Assembly: GCA_019244185.1 (NCBI GenBank)
Contig: JAFATB010000022.1
Span: 62,001 to 126,000, forward strand
DNA from: Acidobacteriota bacterium
GTDB lineage: Bacteria > Acidobacteriota > Thermoanaerobaculia > Gp7-AA8
DNA length: 64,000 bases
Direction: 5' to 3'
Position numbers and translations under genes: made by a program. Shown piece after piece: positions 44,264-52,453 of the stretch (its first letter is position 1; every line of letters starts with the position of its first letter). The notes beneath the pieces were generated by a model. The model did no database searches. It was not told the origin of the DNA and saw nothing but the letters and a program-made list of their open reading frames with translations.

Positions 44264-47248
44264 ATGAAGCTCATCGCGGCGTTGCTCCTTCTTTTCAGCA
44301 CGACTCTTCTCGCGCAAACGACGGCGTCGCTCAGCGGCGCCGTCACCGCGGGCGGCGCGCCGCTCGCCGGCGTCGAGGTCGCGATCGCGTCGCCCGCGCT
44401 GCAGGGCATGCGCACGACGACGACCGGCGAGGCAGGCGTGTATCATTTCGCCGCGCTGCCCCCGGGCGCGTACACCGTGCGCTTCACGCGCGGCGGCTTT
44501 CAGCAGGCGGCGCTCGTCGTGACGCTGCGCCTCTCGCAGCCCGCACGCGCGGACGCGGCGATGCAACCCGCGGCGGGCGAGTCGATCATCGTCACCGCTT
44601 CCGCGCCCGCCGTGCTCGAGTCGCCGCAGGTCTCGACGAACCTGCCTTTCGCGGAAGTCGAGCGGCTGCCGGTGCAGCGCAATCAGCTCGCGACCGCGCA
44701 GCTCGCGCCCGGCGTCACGGTGAACGGCGTCTCGAACGGACAGCTGCAGATCTCCGGCGGTCCCGGCTACGACAACCTCGTCCTCGTCAACGGCGTCACG
44801 GTCACGGAGAACACGCGCGGGCAGATCCGCCCGATGTACGTCGAGGATGCGATCCAGGAGACGACGGTGCTGACCGGCGCGATCTCCGCGGAGTACGGCC
44901 GCTTCAGCGGCGGCGTCGTCAGCACGATCACGAAAGCGGGCGGCAACGACTTCACCGGCTCGCTGCGCGACTCGCTGAGCAGTCCGGCGTGGTCCGCGCA
45001 AACGCCGGCGCGCGAGGCGCGCGAGGGTCCGCTCAGCCACGTCTGGGAAGGAACGCTCGGCGGCTTCATGCTGCGCGACCGGCTCTGGTTCTTCGGCGCC
45101 GGACGCTGGGCGAAGAACGACACGGCGCGGCAGACGGTCGCGATTCCGGCGTTCGCGAATCCCGCGTCGGCGGCCGGGCCGGCGTTCAGCTACAACGAGG
45201 GCAACGATCAGAAGCGCTTCGAAGGAAAGCTGACCGCGCAGGTGACGCCGAGGCACAGCGTGGCGGCGTCGTACTTCAAGATCGACACGCACGGGACCGA
45301 CGTGCGCTTCAACAACAACATCTACGACGAGGCGAGTCTCACCACGCGCGACGATCCGGAGTCGCTGCTGGCCGCGCATTACGAGGGGATGTTCGCCGCG
45401 AACGCGATGTCGGAAGCGTACTACTCGGGGCGGAAGTTCTCGGATCGCACGGGCGGCTTCGCGACCGACCTCGCCGGCGGCACGGTGCTGCTCGACCGCT
45501 CGAACAACAACACGCGCTTCAATGCGCCGACGCTGTGCGGCGCGTGCGACGCGGAGCACCGCGACAACGCCGACGTGCTGCTGCGCGGGCACGTGTTCTT
45601 CGACGGCGGACGCGCGGGCGCGCACGACCTCGTCGCCGGCGTCGACCGCTTCACCGAGCGGCGCTACGCGAACAACCATCAGTCGGCGAGCGACTTCTCG
45701 CTCTTCGTCACGCGCGTGCAGTACGCGGACGGCGTCATCTATCCGGTCGTCACCCCGTCGAACGCGAACGGCGGCGGGTCGTTCATCCGCTGGAATCCGG
45801 TCCTCGTCGCCGCGAACGACGACGAGCTGCGCACCGACTCCGCGTTCCTCAACGACGTCTGGTCCGCCGGCCGCTGGCAGTTCTCCGGCGGTCTGCGCTG
45901 GGACCGCAATCACGCCGTCGACGCCGACGGTGCCGTCGCCGCGGACGACCGCAAGCTCTCGCCGCGCCTCGGCATTCAGTACGACCTGCACGGCAACGGA
46001 CGGCAGCGCGTCAGCGCCTCGTACGCGGAGTACGTCTCGCGCATCGCCGACAGCATCGCGTCGTCGAATCAGGCCGCGGGCAACGCCGCCGCGATCGACT
46101 TCGCGTACCGCGGCCCCGCCATCAACGACCGCGCGCTGACGACGCCGCTCGCCGACGTCATCCGCATGGTCTTCGATTTCTTCAACACCACGCAGGGCGG
46201 CACCGCGAACCGCGCGCCGAACAACCTGCGCGCGAACGGCGTGCGCACCATTCCGGGCTACACGTCGTACTTCGACGGCACGCTCGCGTCGCCGTCCGTG
46301 CGCGAGGTGACGCTCGGCTACGGCGCCGAGCTCGGGAGCAGCGGCTACGTGCGCGCGGATGCGATCGCGCGCGACTGGCGCGACTTCTACGCGTCTAGCG
46401 TCACCACCGCCACGAGCCACACCGACACGCCGCTCGGCATCCCGGTCGACCTCGCGCTGCTGCGCAACAGCAACCACGTGCGCCGCCAGTACCGCGCCGT
46501 GCAACTGCAGGCGCGCTGGTCGCCGCGCCGCTTCGACACCGGCGTCTTCTACACGCTGGCCACGCTGCGCGGAAACGACGAGAGCGACAATCCCGCGAAC
46601 GGCGCCGTCCCGAACGTCGATCCGTCGCTCTATTACCCGGAGTTCTTCGCGTACGACCGCGCGGCGCCGGTGGGAAATCTGCCCGGCGATGAGCGCCATC
46701 GCATGCGCGCGTGGGCGGGCTACACGTTCGATCTGCGCCCCGTGCTGCTCTCCGCGTCGGTGCTGCAGAGCTACGACTCGGCGTTGCCGTACTCGATCGC
46801 CGCGCCGATCAACCTCACGCGCTACAACGGCGCGCCCGCGAATCCCGGCTACGCCACGGTGCCGAACGGCGTCTACTACTTCAGCGGACGCGGCGCGCTG
46901 CGCGTCGACGACATCCAGTCGACCGACCTCGCGCTGCGCGCGTCGCTCCGCTTCGGCGCGCTCGAATGGTTCGCGCAGGGCGACCTGCTCAACGCGTTCA
47001 ATCGCGACGGCGTCGCCGATCCGCAGCGCATCAGCACGACCGTGAACACGGCCGCGAACTCGACGGCCTTCGCGCCGTTCGATCCCGCGCGGCAGACGCC
47101 CGTCGCATGTCCGCAAGGCGCCGCGGCGTCGGTCTGCACGGCGATGGGCGCGAACTATCAGCTCGCCGCGAACTTCGGACAACCGCTCAACGATCTCGCT
47201 TACCAACGACCGCGCACGCTGCGCCTGTCCCTCGGCTTCCGCTTCTGA
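44264..47248 (+). CDS. Oar-like TonB-dependent receptor with N-terminal carboxypeptidase-regulatory domain
   Basis: 994 residues. Signal peptide AALLLLFSTTLLAQ; residues 20-105 form a CarboxypepD_reg-like beta-sandwich (SLSGAVTAGGAPLAGVEV); plug domain about 115-235 (NLVLVNGVTVTENTRG, ISAEYGRFSGGVVST); then a large barrel ending in RTLRLSLGFRF with the terminal Phe typical of outer-membrane barrels. Receptors with this layout are typical of Acidobacteriota and Myxococcota and carry large ligands. Middle gene of an operon with sulfatase-like and copper proteins. Confidence 0.88.
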   Translation: MKLIAALLLLFSTTLLAQTTASLSGAVTAGGAPLAGVEVAIASPALQGMRTTTTGEAGVYHFAALPPGAYTVRFTRGGFQQAALVVTLRLSQPARADAAMQPAAGESIIVTASAPAVLESPQVSTNLPFAEVERLPVQRNQLATAQLAPGVTVNGVSNGQLQISGGPGYDNLVLVNGVTVTENTRGQIRPMYVEDAIQETTVLTGAISAEYGRFSGGVVSTITKAGGNDFTGSLRDSLSSPAWSAQTPAREAREGPLSHVWEGTLGGFMLRDRLWFFGAGRWAKNDTARQTVAIPAFANPASAAGPAFSYNEGNDQKRFEGKLTAQVTPRHSVAASYFKIDTHGTDVRFNNNIYDEASLTTRDDPESLLAAHYEGMFAANAMSEAYYSGRKFSDRTGGFATDLAGGTVLLDRSNNNTRFNAPTLCGACDAEHRDNADVLLRGHVFFDGGRAGAHDLVAGVDRFTERRYANNHQSASDFSLFVTRVQYADGVIYPVVTPSNANGGGSFIRWNPVLVAANDDELRTDSAFLNDVWSAGRWQFSGGLRWDRNHAVDADGAVAADDRKLSPRLGIQYDLHGNGRQRVSASYAEYVSRIADSIASSNQAAGNAAAIDFAYRGPAINDRALTTPLADVIRMVFDFFNTTQGGTANRAPNNLRANGVRTIPGYTSYFDGTLASPSVREVTLGYGAELGSSGYVRADAIARDWRDFYASSVTTATSHTDTPLGIPVDLALLRNSNHVRRQYRAVQLQARWSPRRFDTGVFYTLATLRGNDESDNPANGAVPNVDPSLYYPEFFAYDRAAPVGNLPGDERHRMRAWAGYTFDLRPVLLSASVLQSYDSALPYSIAAPINLTRYNGAPANPGYATVPNGVYYFSGRGALRVDDIQSTDLALRASLRFGALEWFAQGDLLNAFNRDGVADPQRISTTVNTAANSTAFAPFDPARQTPVACPQGAAASVCTAMGANYQLAANFGQPLNDLAYQRPRTLRLSLGFRF

Positions 47249-47270
47249 CAGAGAAACAAGGAGGAGATGT

Positions 47271-47597
47271 ATGGCTGGTCAAACATGGTCCGTGATGATC
47301 GTCGCCGGCAGTCCGTGCGCGTCGTTCGTGCCCGACGTCTACGGCACCACCGGCTCCACGCTGAAGGCGCAGACGAACGACGTCGTCTGCTGGAACAATC
47401 AGACGAACGAGGAGCATCAACCGTGGCCGCTGACGGACGGTGAGCCCGATGCGAGCGGTCCCGGACTCAGCGATCCGATCGCGGCGTATCGCTCGTCGTC
47501 GCCCGCGTACGTCGTGCAGACGGCGGCGGGGCAGACGATCGACTACTGCTGCCGCTTCCATCCCGACGAGCGCGGCGCGATCGAGGTGGTCGCATGA
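47271..47597 (+). CDS. cupredoxin-like blue-copper domain protein without signal peptide
   Basis: 108 residues. Type 1 copper ligands can be placed at His49 (NEEHQPWP), Cys93 or Cys94 and His97 (YCCRFHPDERG). The usual axial Met four or five residues after the last His is not there. An N-terminal beta strand pattern (TWSVMIVAG) fits cupredoxins. It has a strong AAGGAGGAG ribosome site but no leader peptide, which is odd because the partner oxidase is exported. Stop overlaps the multicopper oxidase ATG (ATGA). Confidence 0.7.
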   Translation: MAGQTWSVMIVAGSPCASFVPDVYGTTGSTLKAQTNDVVCWNNQTNEEHQPWPLTDGEPDASGPGLSDPIAAYRSSSPAYVVQTAAGQTIDYCCRFHPDERGAIEVVA

Positions 47598-50032
47598 AGC
47601 GCGCGGCCTGGTTCCTTTCCGCCGCGTTGCTCGCGCCGGGTCTGTTCGCGCAAGCGAACTCGATCCCGTGCGGCGACGGCATCACCGGCGCGCCGCTGCA
47701 GCGCGTGCCGGAGATCGTGCGCACGGACGACGGCGTGCTGCGCGGCACGCTGTACACCGTCTCCGAACAGCAGCGCTTCCCCGACACGATCGCCGGCAAG
47801 ACACCGACGCCGACGTGCTATCCGCAGTGGGTGCGCGCGTATCGCCGCGATCCGCCGGCGTCGTGGAATCCGTCGTCGCAGGCGCCGCTCACGAACCCGA
47901 TGCCGGGACCGACGCTCCGCGCGCGCGTCGGCGACGTCGTCGAGCTGACGTTCCTCAACATGATCGACGCGAACAAGTTCCCCGGCGTCGATGACAATCA
48001 GTGCGACCAGAGCTCGGTCTATCCCGGCACCGGCGCGGGCGCGGACACGTATCCCGACTGCTTCGCCGGCTCGGTGTTCACGAACGTGCACTTCCACGGC
48101 ACGCACGTGAATCCGAACTCCACCGGCGACAACGTGTTCCTGCAGATCCGCCCGTCGCCGCGCAAGACCGACGGCACGAACGAACCGGTCGTCACCGCCG
48201 CAAGCGTCGAGAAGCCGTTTGACGAGTTCTTCGCCGCGTGCCGGCAGCAGCTGATGGCCACGCCCGGTCCGAAGATCTGGCCGACGACGTGGAGCGAGCT
48301 GCCGGCCGACTACACGAATTCGCAGCAGGCGCTGCTCAAGCAGTACGCGCCCGACTGGTTCGCCGCGAACGAGCACCTGCGCGCGCAGGGCAACTGGCCG
48401 CAGTACTACGTGGCCGCCTATCCGTACTGCTACCGCATCCCGGCGTACGAGTCGACCGAGCCGCTCAAGACGGACAACGCCGCGGTGCACACGCCGCATA
48501 CGCACGGCGCGGGATCGGCGGAAGTGAACGAGGCCGAACAGCCGAACCGTCCGCTGATCATGGGACAGGCGCCCGGCACGCACTGGTATCACGCGCACAA
48601 ACACGGCTCGACGACGATCAACGTGTCGAACGGCATGACCGGCGTCTTCATCATCGAAGGCGCATACGACGACGAGATCAACGCGGTCTACGGCAAGGGC
48701 TGGACGCGCACGCAGCCGGTGCTCGTGCTCAATCAACTCGGCTCGATCCCCGCGCTCGTGTCGGGACAGAAGGGCGCCGGTCCCGGCCCCGACTTCGCCG
48801 TGAACGGGCAGATCCGCCCCGTGCTGAAGATGAAGGGCAACGAGGTGCAGATGTGGCGCATCGCCAACACCTCGTCGCGCGCCGGCGCATACTTCCTCGC
48901 GCCCACCGGCCTGCAGTGGATGCAGCTCGCGCAGGACGGCGTGCAGTTCCGGGACGAGAACTATCAGCAGACGAAGAACATCGAGTTCCTCCTCGCGTCG
49001 GGCAACCGCGCGGACCTTCTCGTGAAGGCGCCGAAGTACAATCGCGGCGGCAACAACACGTACGACGTCTACGTCTACAACACGGTCGATCCGTCCGACC
49101 GCCCGCCGCAGAAGCAGCCGGTCGCGAAGCTGACGCTGCTCAAGGTGCAGGTCGAGCCCGACGGTCCGGACATGCAGTTCCTCGCGAAGGCGCCCACGTT
49201 CCCGCCGTTCCTCGACGATGTGACCGACGCGGAGATCACCGGCACGAAGGTGCTGACGTTCGCGTCCACCTCCCTCGGCGCGGGCTTCCCCGCGCAGCAC
49301 ACGATCGACGGCAAGAAGTTCGACGGCGAGCTCGGCGCCGTAGTCGCGCTCAATCGCGCCGAGGAGTGGAAGATCGTCAATGAGACCTTCGGCCCGGCGA
49401 CCGGAAATCAGATCGCCCATCCGTTCCACATCCACGTCAATCCGTTCCAGGTGACCGAGACGTTCGATCCGAACGCGCTCATCTCGAGCACGAAAGGCAG
49501 CGGCACGGTGACCACGACCGCGAACGTGCTGACCGTGACCGGCACGAACACGGACTTTCAGAAGGAGATCCACGTCGGTGACGTGATCTCGATCGATGGC
49601 CTCGCGCCCGCGACGGTCGTGTCGATCGAGAGCGCGACGTCACTCACGCTGGAGACCGGCTACGGCACGAAGGCGGTCACGGACGCGCCGTATCACATCG
49701 GCGTGCCGCTCTACACGATCGAGAAGGTCGGCGCGCGGCCGGGACAGTGCGTGCTCGATCCGAAGGTTCCCGCCACGTGGAGGCCGTGCACGCCGACCGA
49801 GCCGGTGAAGAACCGCATCTGGTGGGACGTCTTCCCGATCCCGTCCGGCAACATCTTCACCGCCGCGGACGGGACGCAGTACCCGATCCCCGGCTCCTTC
49901 AAGATGCGCAGCCGCTTCGTCGATTACTCCGGCTACTTCGTCCTGCACTGCCACATCCTCGCGCACGAGGACCGCGGCATGATGACCGTCGTGGAGGTGG
50001 CACCGCTGCAGACGCCGTACTCGCACCATTAA
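47594..50032 (+). CDS. exported multicopper oxidase
   Basis: 812 residues, signal peptide AAWFLSAALLAPGLFAQ. All four copper motifs are visible: HFHGTH (166-171), HWYHAHKHG (near 330), HPFHIHVNPF (near 610) and HCHILAHEDRGMM (near 785), with a Met axial ligand. It should oxidise a substrate at the type 1 copper and reduce O2 to water at the trinuclear site. Large insertions (residues 125-160 and 640-700; the latter has a repeated-strand Thr/Val-rich domain) exceed the usual 500-600 residues. Coupled to the cupredoxin, a possible electron donor or copper carrier. Confidence 0.9.
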   Translation: MKRAAWFLSAALLAPGLFAQANSIPCGDGITGAPLQRVPEIVRTDDGVLRGTLYTVSEQQRFPDTIAGKTPTPTCYPQWVRAYRRDPPASWNPSSQAPLTNPMPGPTLRARVGDVVELTFLNMIDANKFPGVDDNQCDQSSVYPGTGAGADTYPDCFAGSVFTNVHFHGTHVNPNSTGDNVFLQIRPSPRKTDGTNEPVVTAASVEKPFDEFFAACRQQLMATPGPKIWPTTWSELPADYTNSQQALLKQYAPDWFAANEHLRAQGNWPQYYVAAYPYCYRIPAYESTEPLKTDNAAVHTPHTHGAGSAEVNEAEQPNRPLIMGQAPGTHWYHAHKHGSTTINVSNGMTGVFIIEGAYDDEINAVYGKGWTRTQPVLVLNQLGSIPALVSGQKGAGPGPDFAVNGQIRPVLKMKGNEVQMWRIANTSSRAGAYFLAPTGLQWMQLAQDGVQFRDENYQQTKNIEFLLASGNRADLLVKAPKYNRGGNNTYDVYVYNTVDPSDRPPQKQPVAKLTLLKVQVEPDGPDMQFLAKAPTFPPFLDDVTDAEITGTKVLTFASTSLGAGFPAQHTIDGKKFDGELGAVVALNRAEEWKIVNETFGPATGNQIAHPFHIHVNPFQVTETFDPNALISSTKGSGTVTTTANVLTVTGTNTDFQKEIHVGDVISIDGLAPATVVSIESATSLTLETGYGTKAVTDAPYHIGVPLYTIEKVGARPGQCVLDPKVPATWRPCTPTEPVKNRIWWDVFPIPSGNIFTAADGTQYPIPGSFKMRSRFVDYSGYFVLHCHILAHEDRGMMTVVEVAPLQTPYSHH

Positions 50033-50037
50033 CGTTG

Positions 50038-50167
50038 ACGACCGGGAGCGCCTCCGGCGGGCCGGCGCGGCCGGCTGCGCTTAGGGCCAAGCCTAGACGC
50101 ACGTGAAGATAGGCTAGGCCCTTAGCGCAGCCGGCCGCGCCGGCCCGCCGGAGGCGCTCCCGGTCGT
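50038..50167. repeat. 57-bp near-perfect inverted repeat between convergent genes
   Basis: Left arm 50038-50094, right arm 50111-50167, 55 of 57 positions paired (the outer 44 perfectly) with a 16-base loop. It is too long and GC-rich for a plain terminator and lacks a T-tract. It looks like a MITE or REP-type palindromic element, and the right arm supplies the last codons and the stop of the membrane protein gene. It would also act as a bidirectional terminator. Confidence 0.85.
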
Positions 50168-51963
50168 TCCCACGTCACTGTCGTCACACGTAATGCCAAC
50201 GTGCGTGTGTCATCCGGGAAGCCGTGGTCGGCCGGACGGAGGGCGGTATCGACGTCGATGCGCAGTTCATTCGGGGCGTCGTTACGGGAGGGCAGCAGGA
50301 TGGATGCGCGCATGTGCGGGGAAGTGCAGAGCAGGCGATCCACCGGGACGCCGTTCCAGCGCAGCGTGACGATTGGCGTGTGCGGCAGGAGCTCGCGCGG
50401 CGGGATGTCGAAGGTCAGCGTGAGGATGCCCTCGGGGGGAAGCGGGGGGAGGAGCGCGGTCGATGACGGCTGCATCCAGATCCACGCGCCGGTGGCGTCG
50501 TGCTCGGCGGAGTACCAGCCGTCGCCGAAGCGGATCATGCGCTCGAGTGGGATGAGCGTGGTCTCGAGATAGATCGGCCGCGCGAGCTCGCGGAGGCGCG
50601 CGTCGTCGTCGAAGCGGAAGAGCTGCGCGTCCGGCTGCATGGCGAAGCCGTCGTAGAGGAAGACGTTTCCCGGCGCGTAGGCGGTTGCGGGGATGTTCGC
50701 GTTTTCGAAGACGAGCTTCACGCGGTAGTCGGGGAGGAGATGCGTCGCGTGCTGCTCGAGCGAGTTGTCGACGTAGACGGTGCGGCCGCGCGGCACGTGC
50801 GTGCGCACCCACTGCATGGCCGCGGCGGGAGGGGAAAGCTGCGTGCGTGCGGTGCGGAGCGCGGGCGCGGTCCAGCGCGCGAGCAGGATCGTGAGGACGA
50901 GCGTGGCGGCAACGACGATGGCGTCGTTGCGTGTGAGATCGCCGAGGACGGCGAGGGCGTGCGCGGCGAGAAAAGCGTAGAGGGGAGCGTAGGCGAGGGC
51001 GTAACGCGTCAGCGCGGTGGCGTCGAGCATCAGCCAGCTGAAGACGGCGATGGGGACGAACATCAGTAGAAGCACGAGCACCGCGGCGCGGCGGCGCAGG
51101 AGCGCGTCGAGGAGGGCGAGTGCGCCGAGGATGAGGAGGATGCGGGAGGAGATGCCGCCGCCGAACGGCGTCAGGAAAAAGTGTGGCGCGAGCGTGCGGA
51201 GCGAAGGACGCGCGGGATTGCGATACGAGTCGGTGGCGGTGACGCGCGTCTCGATGTTGCGCGTCGCGACGAGGAAGCCGCGCACGCTCGAGGAGCTCAG
51301 CGCTGCGCCGCCGTAGGCGAGACCGACGACGACGACGAAGGCGGCGACGCCGGCGGCGAGCTGCCGCACGCGCAGGTTGCGCAACGCGAGCAGCGCGGGA
51401 ACGGCGGCGACGAGCACGAGGTGGGGGCGGATGGCGGCGGCGAGGCCGCAGACGAGCATCCCCGCGATGAACGCGCGCGGGTCGCGTGCGCCGCGCAGCA
51501 GCAGCGATGACGCGCAGAGGATCAGCGCGAGCGCGGGGATGTCGCTGAGCGCGGTGCCGCCGTAGTACCAGACCGACGGCAGGAACGCGAGCAGCGTCGC
51601 GGCGGCGAGCGACGGCGCGAAGCGGAAGCGCAGCTCGCGCGCGAGCGTGAACGCGGCGGGGAAGAGCAGGATCGCCGCGAGCGTCACGACCGTCTGCAGC
51701 GCGCGAAACTCCGGCCGCACGACGAGATGCACGAGCTTCGCGGCGGCGATGAACAGCGGATAGCCGGGCGGATGCGGGTGGTGGAGGACGACATCGTAGG
51801 ACCGCACCGCGGTCGCGAAGATCGACTCGTCCCAGTCGAGCGGCGCGCGCGCGCGGGACAGAAAGCGCGTCAGCGTGACGACGAGAAAGACGGCCAGCAG
51901 CGCGAGGCGCTCGCCGCGGCGGAGCGGCGGGGGAGGAACGCGCAGCGCGTCGAGCCAACGCAT
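50122..51963 (-). CDS. ArnT/PMT-like GT-C membrane glycosyltransferase
   Basis: 613 residues from the ATG at 51963. About eleven membrane segments. The first periplasmic loop has LDWDESIFATAVRSYDVVLHHPHPPGYP in the usual place, with the acidic DWDE pair of GT-C enzymes that use polyprenyl-phosphate sugars; a soluble domain follows from about 375. The longer start at 52008 is disfavoured because a TAGACT -10-like box ends 10 bases upstream of the ATG at 51963. The last 15 residues (PGAPPAGRRGRLR) are encoded by the inverted repeat, so the native C-terminus has probably been replaced. Confidence 0.75.
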   Translation of the reverse strand: MRWLDALRVPPPPLRRGERLALLAVFLVVTLTRFLSRARAPLDWDESIFATAVRSYDVVLHHPHPPGYPLFIAAAKLVHLVVRPEFRALQTVVTLAAILLFPAAFTLARELRFRFAPSLAAATLLAFLPSVWYYGGTALSDIPALALILCASSLLLRGARDPRAFIAGMLVCGLAAAIRPHLVLVAAVPALLALRNLRVRQLAAGVAAFVVVVGLAYGGAALSSSSVRGFLVATRNIETRVTATDSYRNPARPSLRTLAPHFFLTPFGGGISSRILLILGALALLDALLRRRAAVLVLLLMFVPIAVFSWLMLDATALTRYALAYAPLYAFLAAHALAVLGDLTRNDAIVVAATLVLTILLARWTAPALRTARTQLSPPAAAMQWVRTHVPRGRTVYVDNSLEQHATHLLPDYRVKLVFENANIPATAYAPGNVFLYDGFAMQPDAQLFRFDDDARLRELARPIYLETTLIPLERMIRFGDGWYSAEHDATGAWIWMQPSSTALLPPLPPEGILTLTFDIPPRELLPHTPIVTLRWNGVPVDRLLCTSPHMRASILLPSRNDAPNELRIDVDTALRPADHGFPDDTRTLALRVTTVTWERPGAPPAGRRGRLR

Positions 51964-52001
51964 CGAGAGAGCGAGTCTATGACGGCGCGCGAAAAAAGTT
52001 C

Positions 52002-52030
52002 TTGCCATCGCGGCGCTCGCGACTTAGTCT
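52002..52030 (+). promoter_or_regulatory. promoter of the BlaI/M56 operon
   Basis: TTGCCA (52002-52007), 17-bp spacer, TAGTCT (52025-52030). Transcription would start near 52037, inside the palindrome below, so an ATG at 52034 cannot be the start codon. Confidence 0.6.
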
Positions 52031-52044
52031 TACATGCGTAAGAC
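52027..52044. promoter_or_regulatory. BlaI-type operator (autoregulation)
   Basis: Perfect palindrome GTCTTAC-ATGC-GTAAGAC overlapping the -10 box and transcription start. It resembles the TACA/TGTA dyads bound by BlaI/MecI repressors. A related 18-bp site lies at 54395-54412. Confidence 0.75.
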
Positions 52045-52051
52045 ATCAGCC

Positions 52052-52453
52052 ATGAAAAAGAATCTGCACGAGCTCACCGATCTGCAGCTGGCCATCATGC
52101 AGGAGGTCTGGAGTCGCGGCACCGCCAGCGTCACCGACGTCCACGAGGCGCTGCTCGACGAGACCGGTCTCGCCAAGAAGACCGTCGGCACGATGATGGC
52201 GCGCCTCGAGAAGCAGGGCTTTCTCGCGCATTACGCCGACGGACGCGAGTTCATCTACGAGCCGACCGTGACGCGTTACGAGGTCGGCCGCGCCAAGATG
52301 CGCAACGTGCTCGACCGGCTCTTCTCCGGCAGCCTGCCGGCGCTGGTCAGCCATGCCCTGGAAGCGAAGGACGTCGCGCCCGGCGACGTCGAGCGCGTCC
52401 GCGCGCTCGTGTCGGAGTGGGAAAAGAAAGACAGGAAGAAGGAACGCCGATGA
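52052..52453 (+). CDS. blaI: BlaI/MecI/CopY-family repressor
   Basis: 133 residues. Winged-helix DNA-binding domain (LTDLQLAIMQEVWSRGTASV, LAKKTVGTMMARLEKQGFL) and a C-terminal dimerisation helix (FSGSLPALVSHALEA) as in BlaI, MecI and CopY. Such repressors bind TACA-N-TGTA-type dyads and are inactivated by proteolysis when a partner M56 protease senses a signal. Start at 52052 because the earlier ATG at 52034 precedes the transcription start. ATGA overlap with the M56 gene. Confidence 0.9.
   Translation: MKKNLHELTDLQLAIMQEVWSRGTASVTDVHEALLDETGLAKKTVGTMMARLEKQGFLAHYADGREFIYEPTVTRYEVGRAKMRNVLDRLFSGSLPALVSHALEAKDVAPGDVERVRALVSEWEKKDRKKERR

Noticed and set aside
52034..52052. Start of blaI at the ATG at 52034
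   Set aside because: It lies inside the operator and upstream of the predicted transcription start near 52037.
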